Of a stretch of 64,000 nt of DNA, positions 57,756 through 64,000 are shown piece by piece; the first letter of the stretch is position 1; every line of letters begins with the position of its first letter. The position numbers were made by a program, and so were the translations under genes. This stretch comes from Streptomyces microflavus (GTDB taxonomy: Bacteria; Actinomycetota; Actinomycetes; Streptomycetales; Streptomycetaceae), in contig NZ_BMUG01000008.1 in the NCBI RefSeq assembly GCF_014650075.1, positions 372,001 through 436,000 of the forward strand. Reading direction: 5' to 3'. The notes beneath the pieces are model-generated. The model had not been told where the DNA came from and made no database searches. It saw nothing but the letters and a program-made list of their open reading frames with translations.

Positions 57756-58594
57756 CGGCGCGGGCCTCCCGCCTGGATGGCCGCCGTCGGGCGGACAGCC
57801 GTGGCGTGGGAGAAGAGATCGCGGTTGTGCCACGTGGGGGCGGCCTCACCCGTCCGGGCGGGCGGGAGTGCCGCTGGGGCGGGTCGGGACTGGCTGCTGA
57901 CCCACGGCCTCGGTGCGGGCTTCGCCTGGGGTTGCCCCCACACGGGGTGGTGGGCGGCCTGGTTGAGGGGCTGACCGGCGGACCATGCGGACAGGGTGCC
58001 GAGCACGGGGCCCAAGCCGTCGCCCGCCGCGGACAGCCAGTAGGGCCGGCCGATGCCGTCGGTGTCGACCAGGCCGTCGGCGACGAGCTGCCGCAGCGGC
58101 GGGTACACGTTCGTCCAGTCGCTCTTCGGCATCACGATCCTGGCCAGGGCCCGGCCGCTGACCTCTTGGCGGGACTTGAGCACCCACAGGATGGCTGCGG
58201 CATGGCGCCGGGTGAGCAGGGTGAGGCTGTCCTCGATCTGCTCGATCGCGGGCAGCGGGTGGTCCGCCTGCTCCAGGTGCTCCTCGGCCCAGGTGACGAT
58301 CATCGGCAGGACCGGCAGCAGGGCGGCTCCGCGCTCGGTGTGGCCGTAGGTGACGTGCCGGGAGGAGTGTTCGGCACGCTCGACGAGGCCGGCGTCGCAC
58401 AGGGTCCTGAGCTTGGGGTGAAGCTGGCCGCTCTGCAGCCAGGAGACCTTGGCCGCCAGCTCGCTGTACCGCAGCGGCGGGCCGGAGAGAGCCAGCATGA
58501 TCCGCACGTTCCAGCGCGGGGTGATCATGGTGAGGGCCTCGGTGACCCGGGCGATGTCGGTGTCAGTGTCAGGGGGCAGAGCGGTGATGGCCAT
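57752..58594 (-). CDS. HxlR-type regulator with two winged helices
   Basis: A 280-residue protein with two HxlR-type winged-helix domains: the first at residues 12-100 (PRWNVRIMLALSGPPLRYSE, ELAAKVSWLQSGQLHPKLRT), the second at about 122-195 (LTRRHAAAILWVLKSRQEVS, MPKSDWTNVYPPLRQLVADG). HxlR proteins often sense oxidised or electrophilic compounds, but no conserved N-terminal Cys is visible here. A Pro-rich tail follows. It is coupled to the regulator-transporter genes downstream. Confidence 0.75.
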   Translation of the reverse strand: MAITALPPDTDTDIARVTEALTMITPRWNVRIMLALSGPPLRYSELAAKVSWLQSGQLHPKLRTLCDAGLVERAEHSSRHVTYGHTERGAALLPVLPMIVTWAEEHLEQADHPLPAIEQIEDSLTLLTRRHAAAILWVLKSRQEVSGRALARIVMPKSDWTNVYPPLRQLVADGLVDTDGIGRPYWLSAAGDGLGPVLGTLSAWSAGQPLNQAAHHPVWGQPQAKPAPRPWVSSQSRPAPAALPPARTGEAAPTWHNRDLFSHATAVRPTAAIQAGGPRR

Positions 58595-58635
58595 GGGAGG
58601 AACTCCTGGGTGTGTAAGGAGAGATCGCGTGCAGA

Positions 58636-59049
58636 TCAGCGGCTGGGTGCCGTGCTCTGAGCCGGAAGAGGAGGAGCCGGAGCGGGCGGCGCGACAGTCG
58701 GCGGGGCCGGTGCTGGGGCCGGAACGGAAGCCAGGCTCTGCAGGACGGCAAGGACGGACTTCGCTTGGACGTCGCGTACGGCGACTGCCTCGGCGAGCCG
58801 ACGAGATCCGTCGAGGAGGTGGGGAACTTCGTGTCGCCCGATCTGCCGCTCGGGGTGAATAAGCCGGGCGAGGTGGTCGCGGTGGAAGTCGATGCTGCGC
58901 TCGGCGAGAGCGAGGTCTTCGTGCATGCCGAGCAGGGCGGAGAGCATGCCGGGCGGCTGGTCCTGAGCGTGGGCTTCCAGGTCGGTGAGCGGTGCGCCGT
59001 ACAGGTCCTCGATCCGTCCGGCTATCTCGGTGGACGTGAGGTGGGGCAA
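58636..59049 (-). CDS. Helical protein of unknown function
   Basis: About 137 residues, mainly helical (TSTEIAGRIEDLYGAPLTDL, ALLGMHEDLALAERSIDFHR) with a Pro/Ala-rich tail. The TTG at 59049 is 11 bp after the upstream stop and is preferred; a GTG at 59091 is an alternative that overlaps the upstream gene. No known family is apparent. It belongs to the co-directional - strand gene run. Confidence 0.55.
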   Translation of the reverse strand: MPHLTSTEIAGRIEDLYGAPLTDLEAHAQDQPPGMLSALLGMHEDLALAERSIDFHRDHLARLIHPERQIGRHEVPHLLDGSRRLAEAVAVRDVQAKSVLAVLQSLASVPAPAPAPPTVAPPAPAPPLPAQSTAPSR

Positions 59050-59059
59050 GCGGGGGCTT

Positions 59060-59506
59060 TCACGGTCGGGGGGCCGGGGCCGCCCCGGCACGCGGGGGTG
59101 CCGGGGCGGCCGAGGCGGGCAGGGTCGCGGTGGCCCGGTGCTGCGTGGTGCGTACGGGACGGGCTCGTTGATCGGGCGGAGGCATGGTGCGCAGCAACTC
59201 GCCCAGGGCGGCGCGGTACCCGTCGCGGGCATCCAGCGCGGCTTCCAGCCACTGCGCGTCGAAGCGGAGCTTGTCCGCCGACAGCTCGCCCATGTCGCGG
59301 TCCGGGTCCATGTCCGCGTGGACGCGGTCGCGGACGCGGACGCGGGCGACCTGCTCCTCTGTGAGCGCCAGGAAGGACCGCAGCTCCAGGGCTCGAGCGA
59401 GGGCGGGCGAGGCGTCGTGGCCGACAACGGCTTCGGACAGTACGGGGATCGGCTTCCCGAAGACCTTCTGGAGGTCGGCGTCCATGGAGCTGGCCTTTCG
59501 GCTCAT
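59060..59506 (-). CDS. Plasmid-type protein of unknown function
   Basis: A 148-residue protein with DADLQKVFGKPIPVLSEAVV, ALELRSFLALTEEQVARVRV and a long charged helix (RVRDRVHADMDPDRDMGELS), followed by a Pro/Ala-rich tail. No recognisable family. The ATG at 59506 overlaps the stop of the upstream gene (ATGA). Confidence 0.58.
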   Translation of the reverse strand: MSRKASSMDADLQKVFGKPIPVLSEAVVGHDASPALARALELRSFLALTEEQVARVRVRDRVHADMDPDRDMGELSADKLRFDAQWLEAALDARDGYRAALGELLRTMPPPDQRARPVRTTQHRATATLPASAAPAPPRAGAAPAPRP

Positions 59507-59985
59507 CGGACGGGTCCTCCCGCTCGCCATGCCGATGCCGGCGCGGGTGTGCCCACGGGACGGTGGGGTGCGGTGGCCGGCACAGCGGGTCCGGTCCGGG
59601 GGCGAAGGCGGGCGAGGCGTTCGGCGGCGAGGCCCGTCTTGCCCGGAGCGTTCGGGTCGAGCAGCCATCGCACGACCATGGCCCGGCCGTCGCGGGTGGT
59701 GACGGCCGCGTTCACCCGGTGGGCGAGACCCACGGTCGGGTCGTCGACCTCGCTGGGCTGAGTCTCCAGCGCGGCGAGAAGGTCGTCCTCCGCCCGCTCC
59801 AGCACGGACTGGGCCTGGATGAGCAGGCCGTGCCACTTCACGACGTCGGTGGCATCTGGGTTCGCGGTCGGCTTCGCGGTGACTGCAGCCTTCAGCTGGT
59901 CCATGCCCATGGCGAAGCGCGCTTCGATTCGTTCGGTGAGCACGCCCACGACGTCCTCAGCGTCTTCGGATATGCCGTCGGACAA
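59503..59985 (-). CDS. Helical protein of unknown function, TTG start
   Basis: A 160-residue protein. The TTG at 59985 lies behind AGGAG, which decides the start. It has a coiled helical core (EDVVGVLTERIEARFAMGMD, LLIQAQSVLERAEDDLLAAL) and a Pro-rich end. No enzymatic motif. Part of the overlapped - strand run. Confidence 0.58.
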   Translation of the reverse strand: MSDGISEDAEDVVGVLTERIEARFAMGMDQLKAAVTAKPTANPDATDVVKWHGLLIQAQSVLERAEDDLLAALETQPSEVDDPTVGLAHRVNAAVTTRDGRAMVVRWLLDPNAPGKTGLAAERLARLRPRTGPAVPATAPHRPVGTPAPASAWRAGGPVR

Positions 59986-60085
59986 AAGAGAAACTCCTGT
60001 TCTTCAAGGGCCGATGCCTGGCGGAATGCGAGGGGTGGCCGTGCCCGGGCGGCTCAGCCGCTTAGGGGGTCTGGTCGGATTCCTG

Positions 60086-60433
60086 TCAGGACAGGCACAT
60101 ACGGACGTCGCGGTAGACGTACGTGCCGGACACCCAGCCCTTGACGCCGGTCGACTTGTCCGTGATGTAGAGCCAGTTGCCGCTCTTCTTGTGCACGCCG
60201 AAGCGGTGGCTCATGTAGAGAATGCCGACGGCGGTGGACTTCGAGCTGGCCTTGGACCGGATGGTCACGGCCTTGGTGTGGACCTCGTACGGCAGCGGCG
60301 GCAGGTGATGGCAGCTGTACGCCGGGAGCGCGGCTACGGCTGCGGGTGCCGCGCTGGCGGGAGTGGCGGACAGCATCGGCACGGCGAGCGCGCCGAGCAT
60401 CACCGCGGATACAGCAATTCGGGTGGAGCGCAT
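60086..60433 (-). CDS. Secreted SH3-domain protein
   Basis: A 115-residue protein with a clear signal peptide (AVSAVMLGALAVPMLSATPA, cleavage after ASA) followed by one bacterial SH3 domain (VTIRSKASSKSTAVGILYMS, GNWLYITDKSTGVKGWVSGT). Two cysteines (in YSCHHL and RMCLS) may form a disulfide joining the ends. It probably binds the cell wall. The ATG at 60433 follows GGAGG. It is the only clearly secreted protein of this run. Confidence 0.8.
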   Translation of the reverse strand: MRSTRIAVSAVMLGALAVPMLSATPASAAPAAVAALPAYSCHHLPPLPYEVHTKAVTIRSKASSKSTAVGILYMSHRFGVHKKSGNWLYITDKSTGVKGWVSGTYVYRDVRMCLS

Positions 60434-60581
60434 GCGAAAGAAACCTCCGTAAAGGCATAGGGGTTGAGTGGAAGGGCACCGCTGGAGTTGTTCCGGCGGC
60501 TGTATAAGAGTCCGGAGAATCGCCGGTTTGGCTAACCGGCGATCGTCGGTTATGTTGCGCCGCCCGCCCTGCGAAACGCGC

Positions 60582-61388
60582 TCAGCGCTTACGGCTGGGC
60601 GGGCGTGGAGTGGGGGTCGTCGTCGTACCGGTCGGGCGGCCGACGGTGGCTGCCGGCCGGACCGGCGGGAGCGGAGCGGCCGTACCGCTGTGCCGCTCGT
60701 TGCACCATTGCCAGGCGTCTTCGAGCCGGTTGAATCCGCCCTCGCGCAAGGTGTAGGTGTCCACGTCGGCAGCGACCTCCTCGACCAGCACGCGGAAGGG
60801 AGAGGGCGCCTGCTCGTCGAGGGCACGCAGCACGATCAAGGTGACCATGTCGTCCGGGTCGTCGTGCGTGTAGGAGTAGCCCATCGCGAAGTGGTCCCCG
60901 TCGCCCACCAAGCGCCGTTCCAGGGCCCGGGTGGCGTCGTCCGCGGGCCGGGGCCCGAACTCGTGGGTGAGGGCGATGGCTTCGGAGGGGCAACCACGGT
61001 GGATGAGCCAGGACTGGGCCATCGGCACCAGCGGCAGAGGGGCGTGCTCGAAGTCGAATGTCGACCTCTGCTGGTCTCGGCGCAGGTGGACGGCGAGATA
61101 GTGAGGATCGCCGGGGTGACCGTAGGTGGCGCTGCGGTCGAACAGCACGTAGTAGCTGTGCGCCCCGTCAGGGGTGTGGTGTTCGGCGAGCGGAACGAAC
61201 GAGTCCTGGTTCACCGAGACGTGGAGGAAGAAGTCGCGGTACTTCCCTGCATCGGCGTCGAGGTCGTCGACGTGGAAGTCGAATTCTTCCCGGGCGACGC
61301 GCTGGTGGTCGGACGAGGGATCAGGGGAGGACAATAAGGGCCCTTCACGTCGGGAGGTCAGCGCCTCGGTGTTGGGGTGGAGGGCCAT
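60582..61388 (-). CDS. Uncharacterised soluble protein
   Basis: A 268-residue protein with strand-rich segments (EEFDFHVDDLDADAGKYRDF, GAHSYYVLFDRSATYGHPGD) and a C-terminal helix with WQWCNERHSG, then a basic Pro/Thr-rich tail. I do not recognise a family. It overlaps the stop of the upstream gene by 31 bp, so it is translationally linked to it. Confidence 0.6.
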   Translation of the reverse strand: MALHPNTEALTSRREGPLLSSPDPSSDHQRVAREEFDFHVDDLDADAGKYRDFFLHVSVNQDSFVPLAEHHTPDGAHSYYVLFDRSATYGHPGDPHYLAVHLRRDQQRSTFDFEHAPLPLVPMAQSWLIHRGCPSEAIALTHEFGPRPADDATRALERRLVGDGDHFAMGYSYTHDDPDDMVTLIVLRALDEQAPSPFRVLVEEVAADVDTYTLREGGFNRLEDAWQWCNERHSGTAAPLPPVRPAATVGRPTGTTTTPTPRPPSRKR

Positions 61389-62047
61389 GCGCCGGTCGGG
61401 GCCGTTGTCTTCGGCCTCTGTGCCGTGGGAGCCCTGCGGGCAGCGAACAGCACGGCGCGCCCGGCGTCGGTGAGCGCGACCGGCTGGCCGGCGTGCACGG
61501 GGTGGCCGGTGTCCCGGACGACCAGGCCCGCGCTCTCAAGGCGCTGCAGCTTGGCGTGCGGGATGCGGGTGCCGGAGGCGGCGGTCACGGACATCCGGCC
61601 GGTCAGCAGGTGCTCGTAGAGCTTGGCTCCGCCGGCGATGGCGAGCAGCGCCGCCTGATCATCAGTCGAGAGCGTCCTCGCGTCGTGCGTCGGAGCTGCC
61701 TCGATGGGCTCCAGGGCGGCGATCACCGCCTGGGCAGCGGCGGCGCGGGCATCCGTGGCCTGCTCCAGCTGGCTCATGGTGCGGGCGATGCGCGTGAACA
61801 GGGGGGCGTCGACCTCAAACTCGCCGCTCGACAGCCGGTTGAGGAGCTTGAGGTAGAACACGACGCCGCTCTGGGCCTTGGCCAGCTCACGGTGCCGGTC
61901 GACCAGGTGTGCGTGGGACTCGTCGAGTACACCGCGGTCGCGGTAGCTCCACAGGGTGTCGATGTCGTGGCCGGTGGCGGCTTCGACGCGATGGTCGAGC
62001 GGGGAGACCGCACGCCGGGCTGGTGTCGGCGCGGGTTCAGGAGGCAT
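61358..62047 (-). CDS. Plasmid-type protein of unknown function
   Basis: A 229-residue protein from an ATG at 62047, with helices (EAATGHDIDTLWSYRDRGVL, FTRIARTMSQLEQATDARAA) and a C-terminal region that reads like a small winged helix (SGTRIPHAKLQRLESAGLVV, DTGHPVHAGQPVALTDAGRA). It may bind DNA. It is preceded by the ParE-like gene. Confidence 0.55.
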   Translation of the reverse strand: MPPEPAPTPARRAVSPLDHRVEAATGHDIDTLWSYRDRGVLDESHAHLVDRHRELAKAQSGVVFYLKLLNRLSSGEFEVDAPLFTRIARTMSQLEQATDARAAAAQAVIAALEPIEAAPTHDARTLSTDDQAALLAIAGGAKLYEHLLTGRMSVTAASGTRIPHAKLQRLESAGLVVRDTGHPVHAGQPVALTDAGRAVLFAARRAPTAQRPKTTAPTGAWPSTPTPRR

Positions 62048-62067
62048 GGGCGGGGGCTTCCGTAGGT

Positions 62068-62553
62068 TCAGCGGGTGTGATGGTCCGCGGGGTGGGGTGC
62101 GGGACGGGGCAGACCCGGCAGTGCGGTGGACGGCGGGCCGGGCCGGGGCACGGGGCCGCGCGCGGTCAACTGCGGCGGGCGGGAGCGGGCAGCGTGAGTG
62201 CGGGCGCTCAGCGGGCGTCGGGTCATCCCCAGCCGGGCACCCACCGTGTCGTAGATGTCGTTGCCCGCACGCGGCCGGACCGCGACAACGTGGATCTCCT
62301 TCTGATGTGCCGACTCCGCCGGTGCCGGGCGGAGGCCGTAGACGACACGCCACTCCTTGCGGGAGTCCACGAACAACTTCCGGTATCCCTCCAGGTCACC
62401 GTCCAGGCGCAGCCCGAAGCGCTGCGCCTGGACGACTTCCTGCAGGCAGGCGAGGGTGAGGTCGCGGATATCGCTGGGAGCCTGGAGGAGGTCGGTCAGG
62501 GCTCGGGGATCGAAGCTCAGGCCGAAGGCGGGCTGCCCCTGTCCCGCACTCAT
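62068..62553 (-). CDS. ParE/RelE-fold-like protein
   Basis: A 161-residue protein. The middle part (DLEGYRKLFVDSRKEWRVVY, EIHVVAVRPRAGNDIYDTVG) has the strand arrangement and the RVVY plus VVAVRPR signature seen in ParE/RelE-type toxins and plasmid addiction proteins. No partner antitoxin with an obvious DNA-binding domain is adjacent; the upstream DUF4913 gene overlaps its start (ATGA). The tail is Pro/Arg-rich. Toxin activity is unproved. Confidence 0.55.
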   Translation of the reverse strand: MSAGQGQPAFGLSFDPRALTDLLQAPSDIRDLTLACLQEVVQAQRFGLRLDGDLEGYRKLFVDSRKEWRVVYGLRPAPAESAHQKEIHVVAVRPRAGNDIYDTVGARLGMTRRPLSARTHAARSRPPQLTARGPVPRPGPPSTALPGLPRPAPHPADHHTR

Positions 62554-63200
62554 GACGTCGGCTCCTCCGGCTCGGCAGGCCCGGCGCCCTCCGCCTCGGC
62601 CGCCTTCTCCGTACGCACGGACCGCGGTGGGCCCGGCAGAAGACGGTGCGCGGGACGGTCGGGAGAGGTCATGCAGGCCGACAGCGGGCCGCCCGGTGCG
62701 CGGATCGCCGCGACAGCGTGGGTGAGGAAGTCCCGGTGCCATACGAACAGCCCGGACAACCCGGCGTCAGGCTCACGGTGCTGCTGGTAGGCGAGCCACA
62801 GCGCATGGAGCCAGGCCACGACATCGTCGTGCTCCTGCCACTGCAGGCACCAGGGTGCTGCGGTGGTGACCTCCGCCCCGTAGACCGGGAGGAAGAAGTC
62901 GTCGACCCAATCGGAGAGAGCATCGACCTCGTCCTCCCGTTCCTCTCCCGCCAGTTCCAGGATCGGGCGGGGCTCCGGCGGGGCAGCGGGCGGCGGTCCG
63001 CCGAGCCCCGGCATGCCGAACGCGGCGAACGGCGATCCACTGGGTTCCGGGGCGGAGGCGAGGTGGTCGAGCTGCTGGGCCTGCTGCGCCGACTGCTCCA
63101 TGAGCCGCCGCACACTTGCTTCGATTTCCTCCAGCTGCTGATCGGGAATGCGAACCGGCTCCAACTCCCCATTGTGCTCTGGGCTTATGGGTTCGGGCAT
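62550..63200 (-). CDS. DUF4913-type protein
   Basis: A 216-residue protein. An N-terminal coiled-coil-like helix (QQLEEIEASVRRLMEQSAQQ) and a Pro-rich linker precede a DUF4913-like domain (LSDWVDDFFLPVYGAEV, WQEHDDVVAWLHALWLAYQQ, LFVWHRDFLTHAVAAIRAPG). DUF4913 proteins are encoded on actinobacterial plasmids near transfer genes; their function is unknown. The ATG at 63200 follows GGAGG. It overlaps the next gene by ATGA. Confidence 0.72.
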   Translation of the reverse strand: MPEPISPEHNGELEPVRIPDQQLEEIEASVRRLMEQSAQQAQQLDHLASAPEPSGSPFAAFGMPGLGGPPPAAPPEPRPILELAGEEREDEVDALSDWVDDFFLPVYGAEVTTAAPWCLQWQEHDDVVAWLHALWLAYQQHREPDAGLSGLFVWHRDFLTHAVAAIRAPGGPLSACMTSPDRPAHRLLPGPPRSVRTEKAAEAEGAGPAEPEEPTS

Positions 63201-63342
63201 GAAAGGTTTCGGCCTCCTACGAGACGCGGGAAGAAGGGCGGACAGAGGGGCGTCGCGCGGGCCGGTCGGCGATTCACCAGATCTGCCGTACTGGAATTCC
63301 GCCTGGGACGCCGGTCGCCTGAATGGGCAGCGCTGTCGCAAC

Positions 63343-64000
63343 TCAGGCGGTGAGGACCACGTCATCCTGCGTGAGGGTCTCGCGGATCGTTTCGGTGAGT
63401 CGGTCGGCCGCGATCGAGGCGTAGTGCTGGGTCTTCTCCACGCCGATGAAATCCCGGCCCTCCAGCAGGGCGGCGACGCCCGTGGATCCGGAGCCGGCAC
63501 AGAAGTCGAGGATCGTGCCGCCCGGCGGGGAGATCTTGACCAGCTCGCGCATCACGGAGACGGGCTTCTGCGTGATGTGCTGGCGCTTGGACCCCGACGG
63601 CTGCGACGCGGAGTACATGCCGGGCAAGTAGACCGGGTTCCGGGAGCCGTCGATCGGGCCCTTGCTGGCCCACACGATGAACTCACAGTTTTGGGTAAAC
63701 CTTCCGCGCTGGGGCCTGGCCTGCGGCTTGTGCCAGGCCAGGACGCCGCGCCACAGCCATCCGGCCGCCTGGATCGCGTCCGTCGTCGTCGGGAGCTGGC
63801 GCCAGTCGGTGAACAGCAACGCCGCCCCGCCGGTCTTCGTGAGGCGGTGGGCTTCGGTCATGATCTGCGTCAGCCAGAACGAGTAGGACCTCTGGTCCAT
63901 GTTCTCGCCGGTGAAGTCGGCAAGGTCGTTCTTGGCATCGGCAGAGGTGTACTTCTGCTTCGCGGAGCGGGTGGTGCGCTCCTTCGCGGTCCGACCGCCC
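63343..64000 (-). CDS. Site-specific DNA methyltransferase, 5' part beyond the window
   Basis: At least 218 residues, open at the window's right edge. It is an N4/N6 amino-methyltransferase of the DNA_methylase (ParB/phage) type: SAM-binding LDFCAGSGSTGVAALLEG near the C-terminus, GAALLFTDWRQLPTTTDAIQ and WHKPQARPQRGRFTQNCEFI upstream. The catalytic DPPY-like motif would lie to the right of the window. It probably modifies the element's own DNA; no cognate restriction enzyme is visible. It is the first gene of the - strand run. Confidence 0.82.
   Translation of the reverse strand, partial: GGRTAKERTTRSAKQKYTSADAKNDLADFTGENMDQRSYSFWLTQIMTEAHRLTKTGGAALLFTDWRQLPTTTDAIQAAGWLWRGVLAWHKPQARPQRGRFTQNCEFIVWASKGPIDGSRNPVYLPGMYSASQPSGSKRQHITQKPVSVMRELVKISPPGGTILDFCAGSGSTGVAALLEGRDFIGVEKTQHYASIAADRLTETIRETLTQDDVVLTA

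Overview
The window is high-GC actinobacterial DNA, almost certainly Streptomyces or a close relative. Evidence: strong G/C bias at third codon positions, GTG/TTG starts, many ATGA/GTGA start-stop overlaps, a cvnABCD conservon, a WhiB protein, several DUF317-type proteins and a few rare TTA codons. The mixture of accessory islands with plasmid-type genes suggests a large plasmid or a chromosome arm; no chromosomal housekeeping genes, rRNA or tRNA were seen. All calls come from reading the sequence; no database search was run.

Region 1 (about 0.3-20 kb, + strand) is a conservon (cvnA-D) followed by a GAF protein, an acyl-CoA-dehydrogenase-like flavoprotein that appears to lack its catalytic glutamate, two small regulator-like genes, and an FxLD-type class I lanthipeptide cluster. 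That cluster has a 60-residue precursor, a split LanB (glutamylation protein plus a separate elimination domain), LanC, two PCMT/FxLD-type methyltransferases, an ABC exporter, and unusual fusions: elimination domain-methyltransferase, methyltransferase-Nudix-Nudix, and P-loop kinase-VanX-like dipeptidase. A PP2C-like phosphatase ends the run. TTA codons in cvnA, the GAF gene, lanB and the helical-repeat gene point to bldA control.

Region 2 (about 19.8-27.3 kb) holds regulators: a flavoprotein/XRE divergent pair, a decayed gene, a tandem GntR-type protein, and an ImmA/IrrE-like - membrane protein - XRE module.

Region 3 (about 27.8-38 kb) is plasmid-like. It has a winged-helix Rep-like protein whose gene contains GTACCGG dyads, a zinc-finger protein, a WhiB protein, a DUF2637-type membrane protein whose gene carries twelve GGGGACCG octamers in all three reading frames, a MobC-like protein whose 5' end holds four consecutive perfect hairpins (candidate oriT), and a relaxase. 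A lipoprotein and a DUF317 operon follow.

Region 4 (38,077-44,690) is a complete Tn7-like transposon (TnsA, TnsB, TnsC, TniQ) with TGTCCTTTG ends, several 20-bp end repeats and an 8-bp flanking direct repeat. It carries an organomercurial lyase/MerR cargo behind a second internal copy of its right end. It inserted upstream of a putative HEPN-domain gene.

Region 5 (46-51.5 kb, - strand) is an operon of ATP-grasp ligase, DUF317 proteins and a sortase-anchored SpaA-like surface protein. Region 6 (51.5-55.5 kb, + strand) is a recombinase trio: an active tyrosine recombinase, a small HTH protein, and a large protein with nine zinc ribbons and a recombinase-like domain with Trp in place of Tyr. 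Region 7 (55.6-64 kb, - strand) is a long, tightly overlapped run of plasmid/phage-like genes (HxlR-type regulator, MFS transporter, SH3 protein, ParE-like protein, DUF4913 protein), starting with a DNA methyltransferase cut by the window edge.
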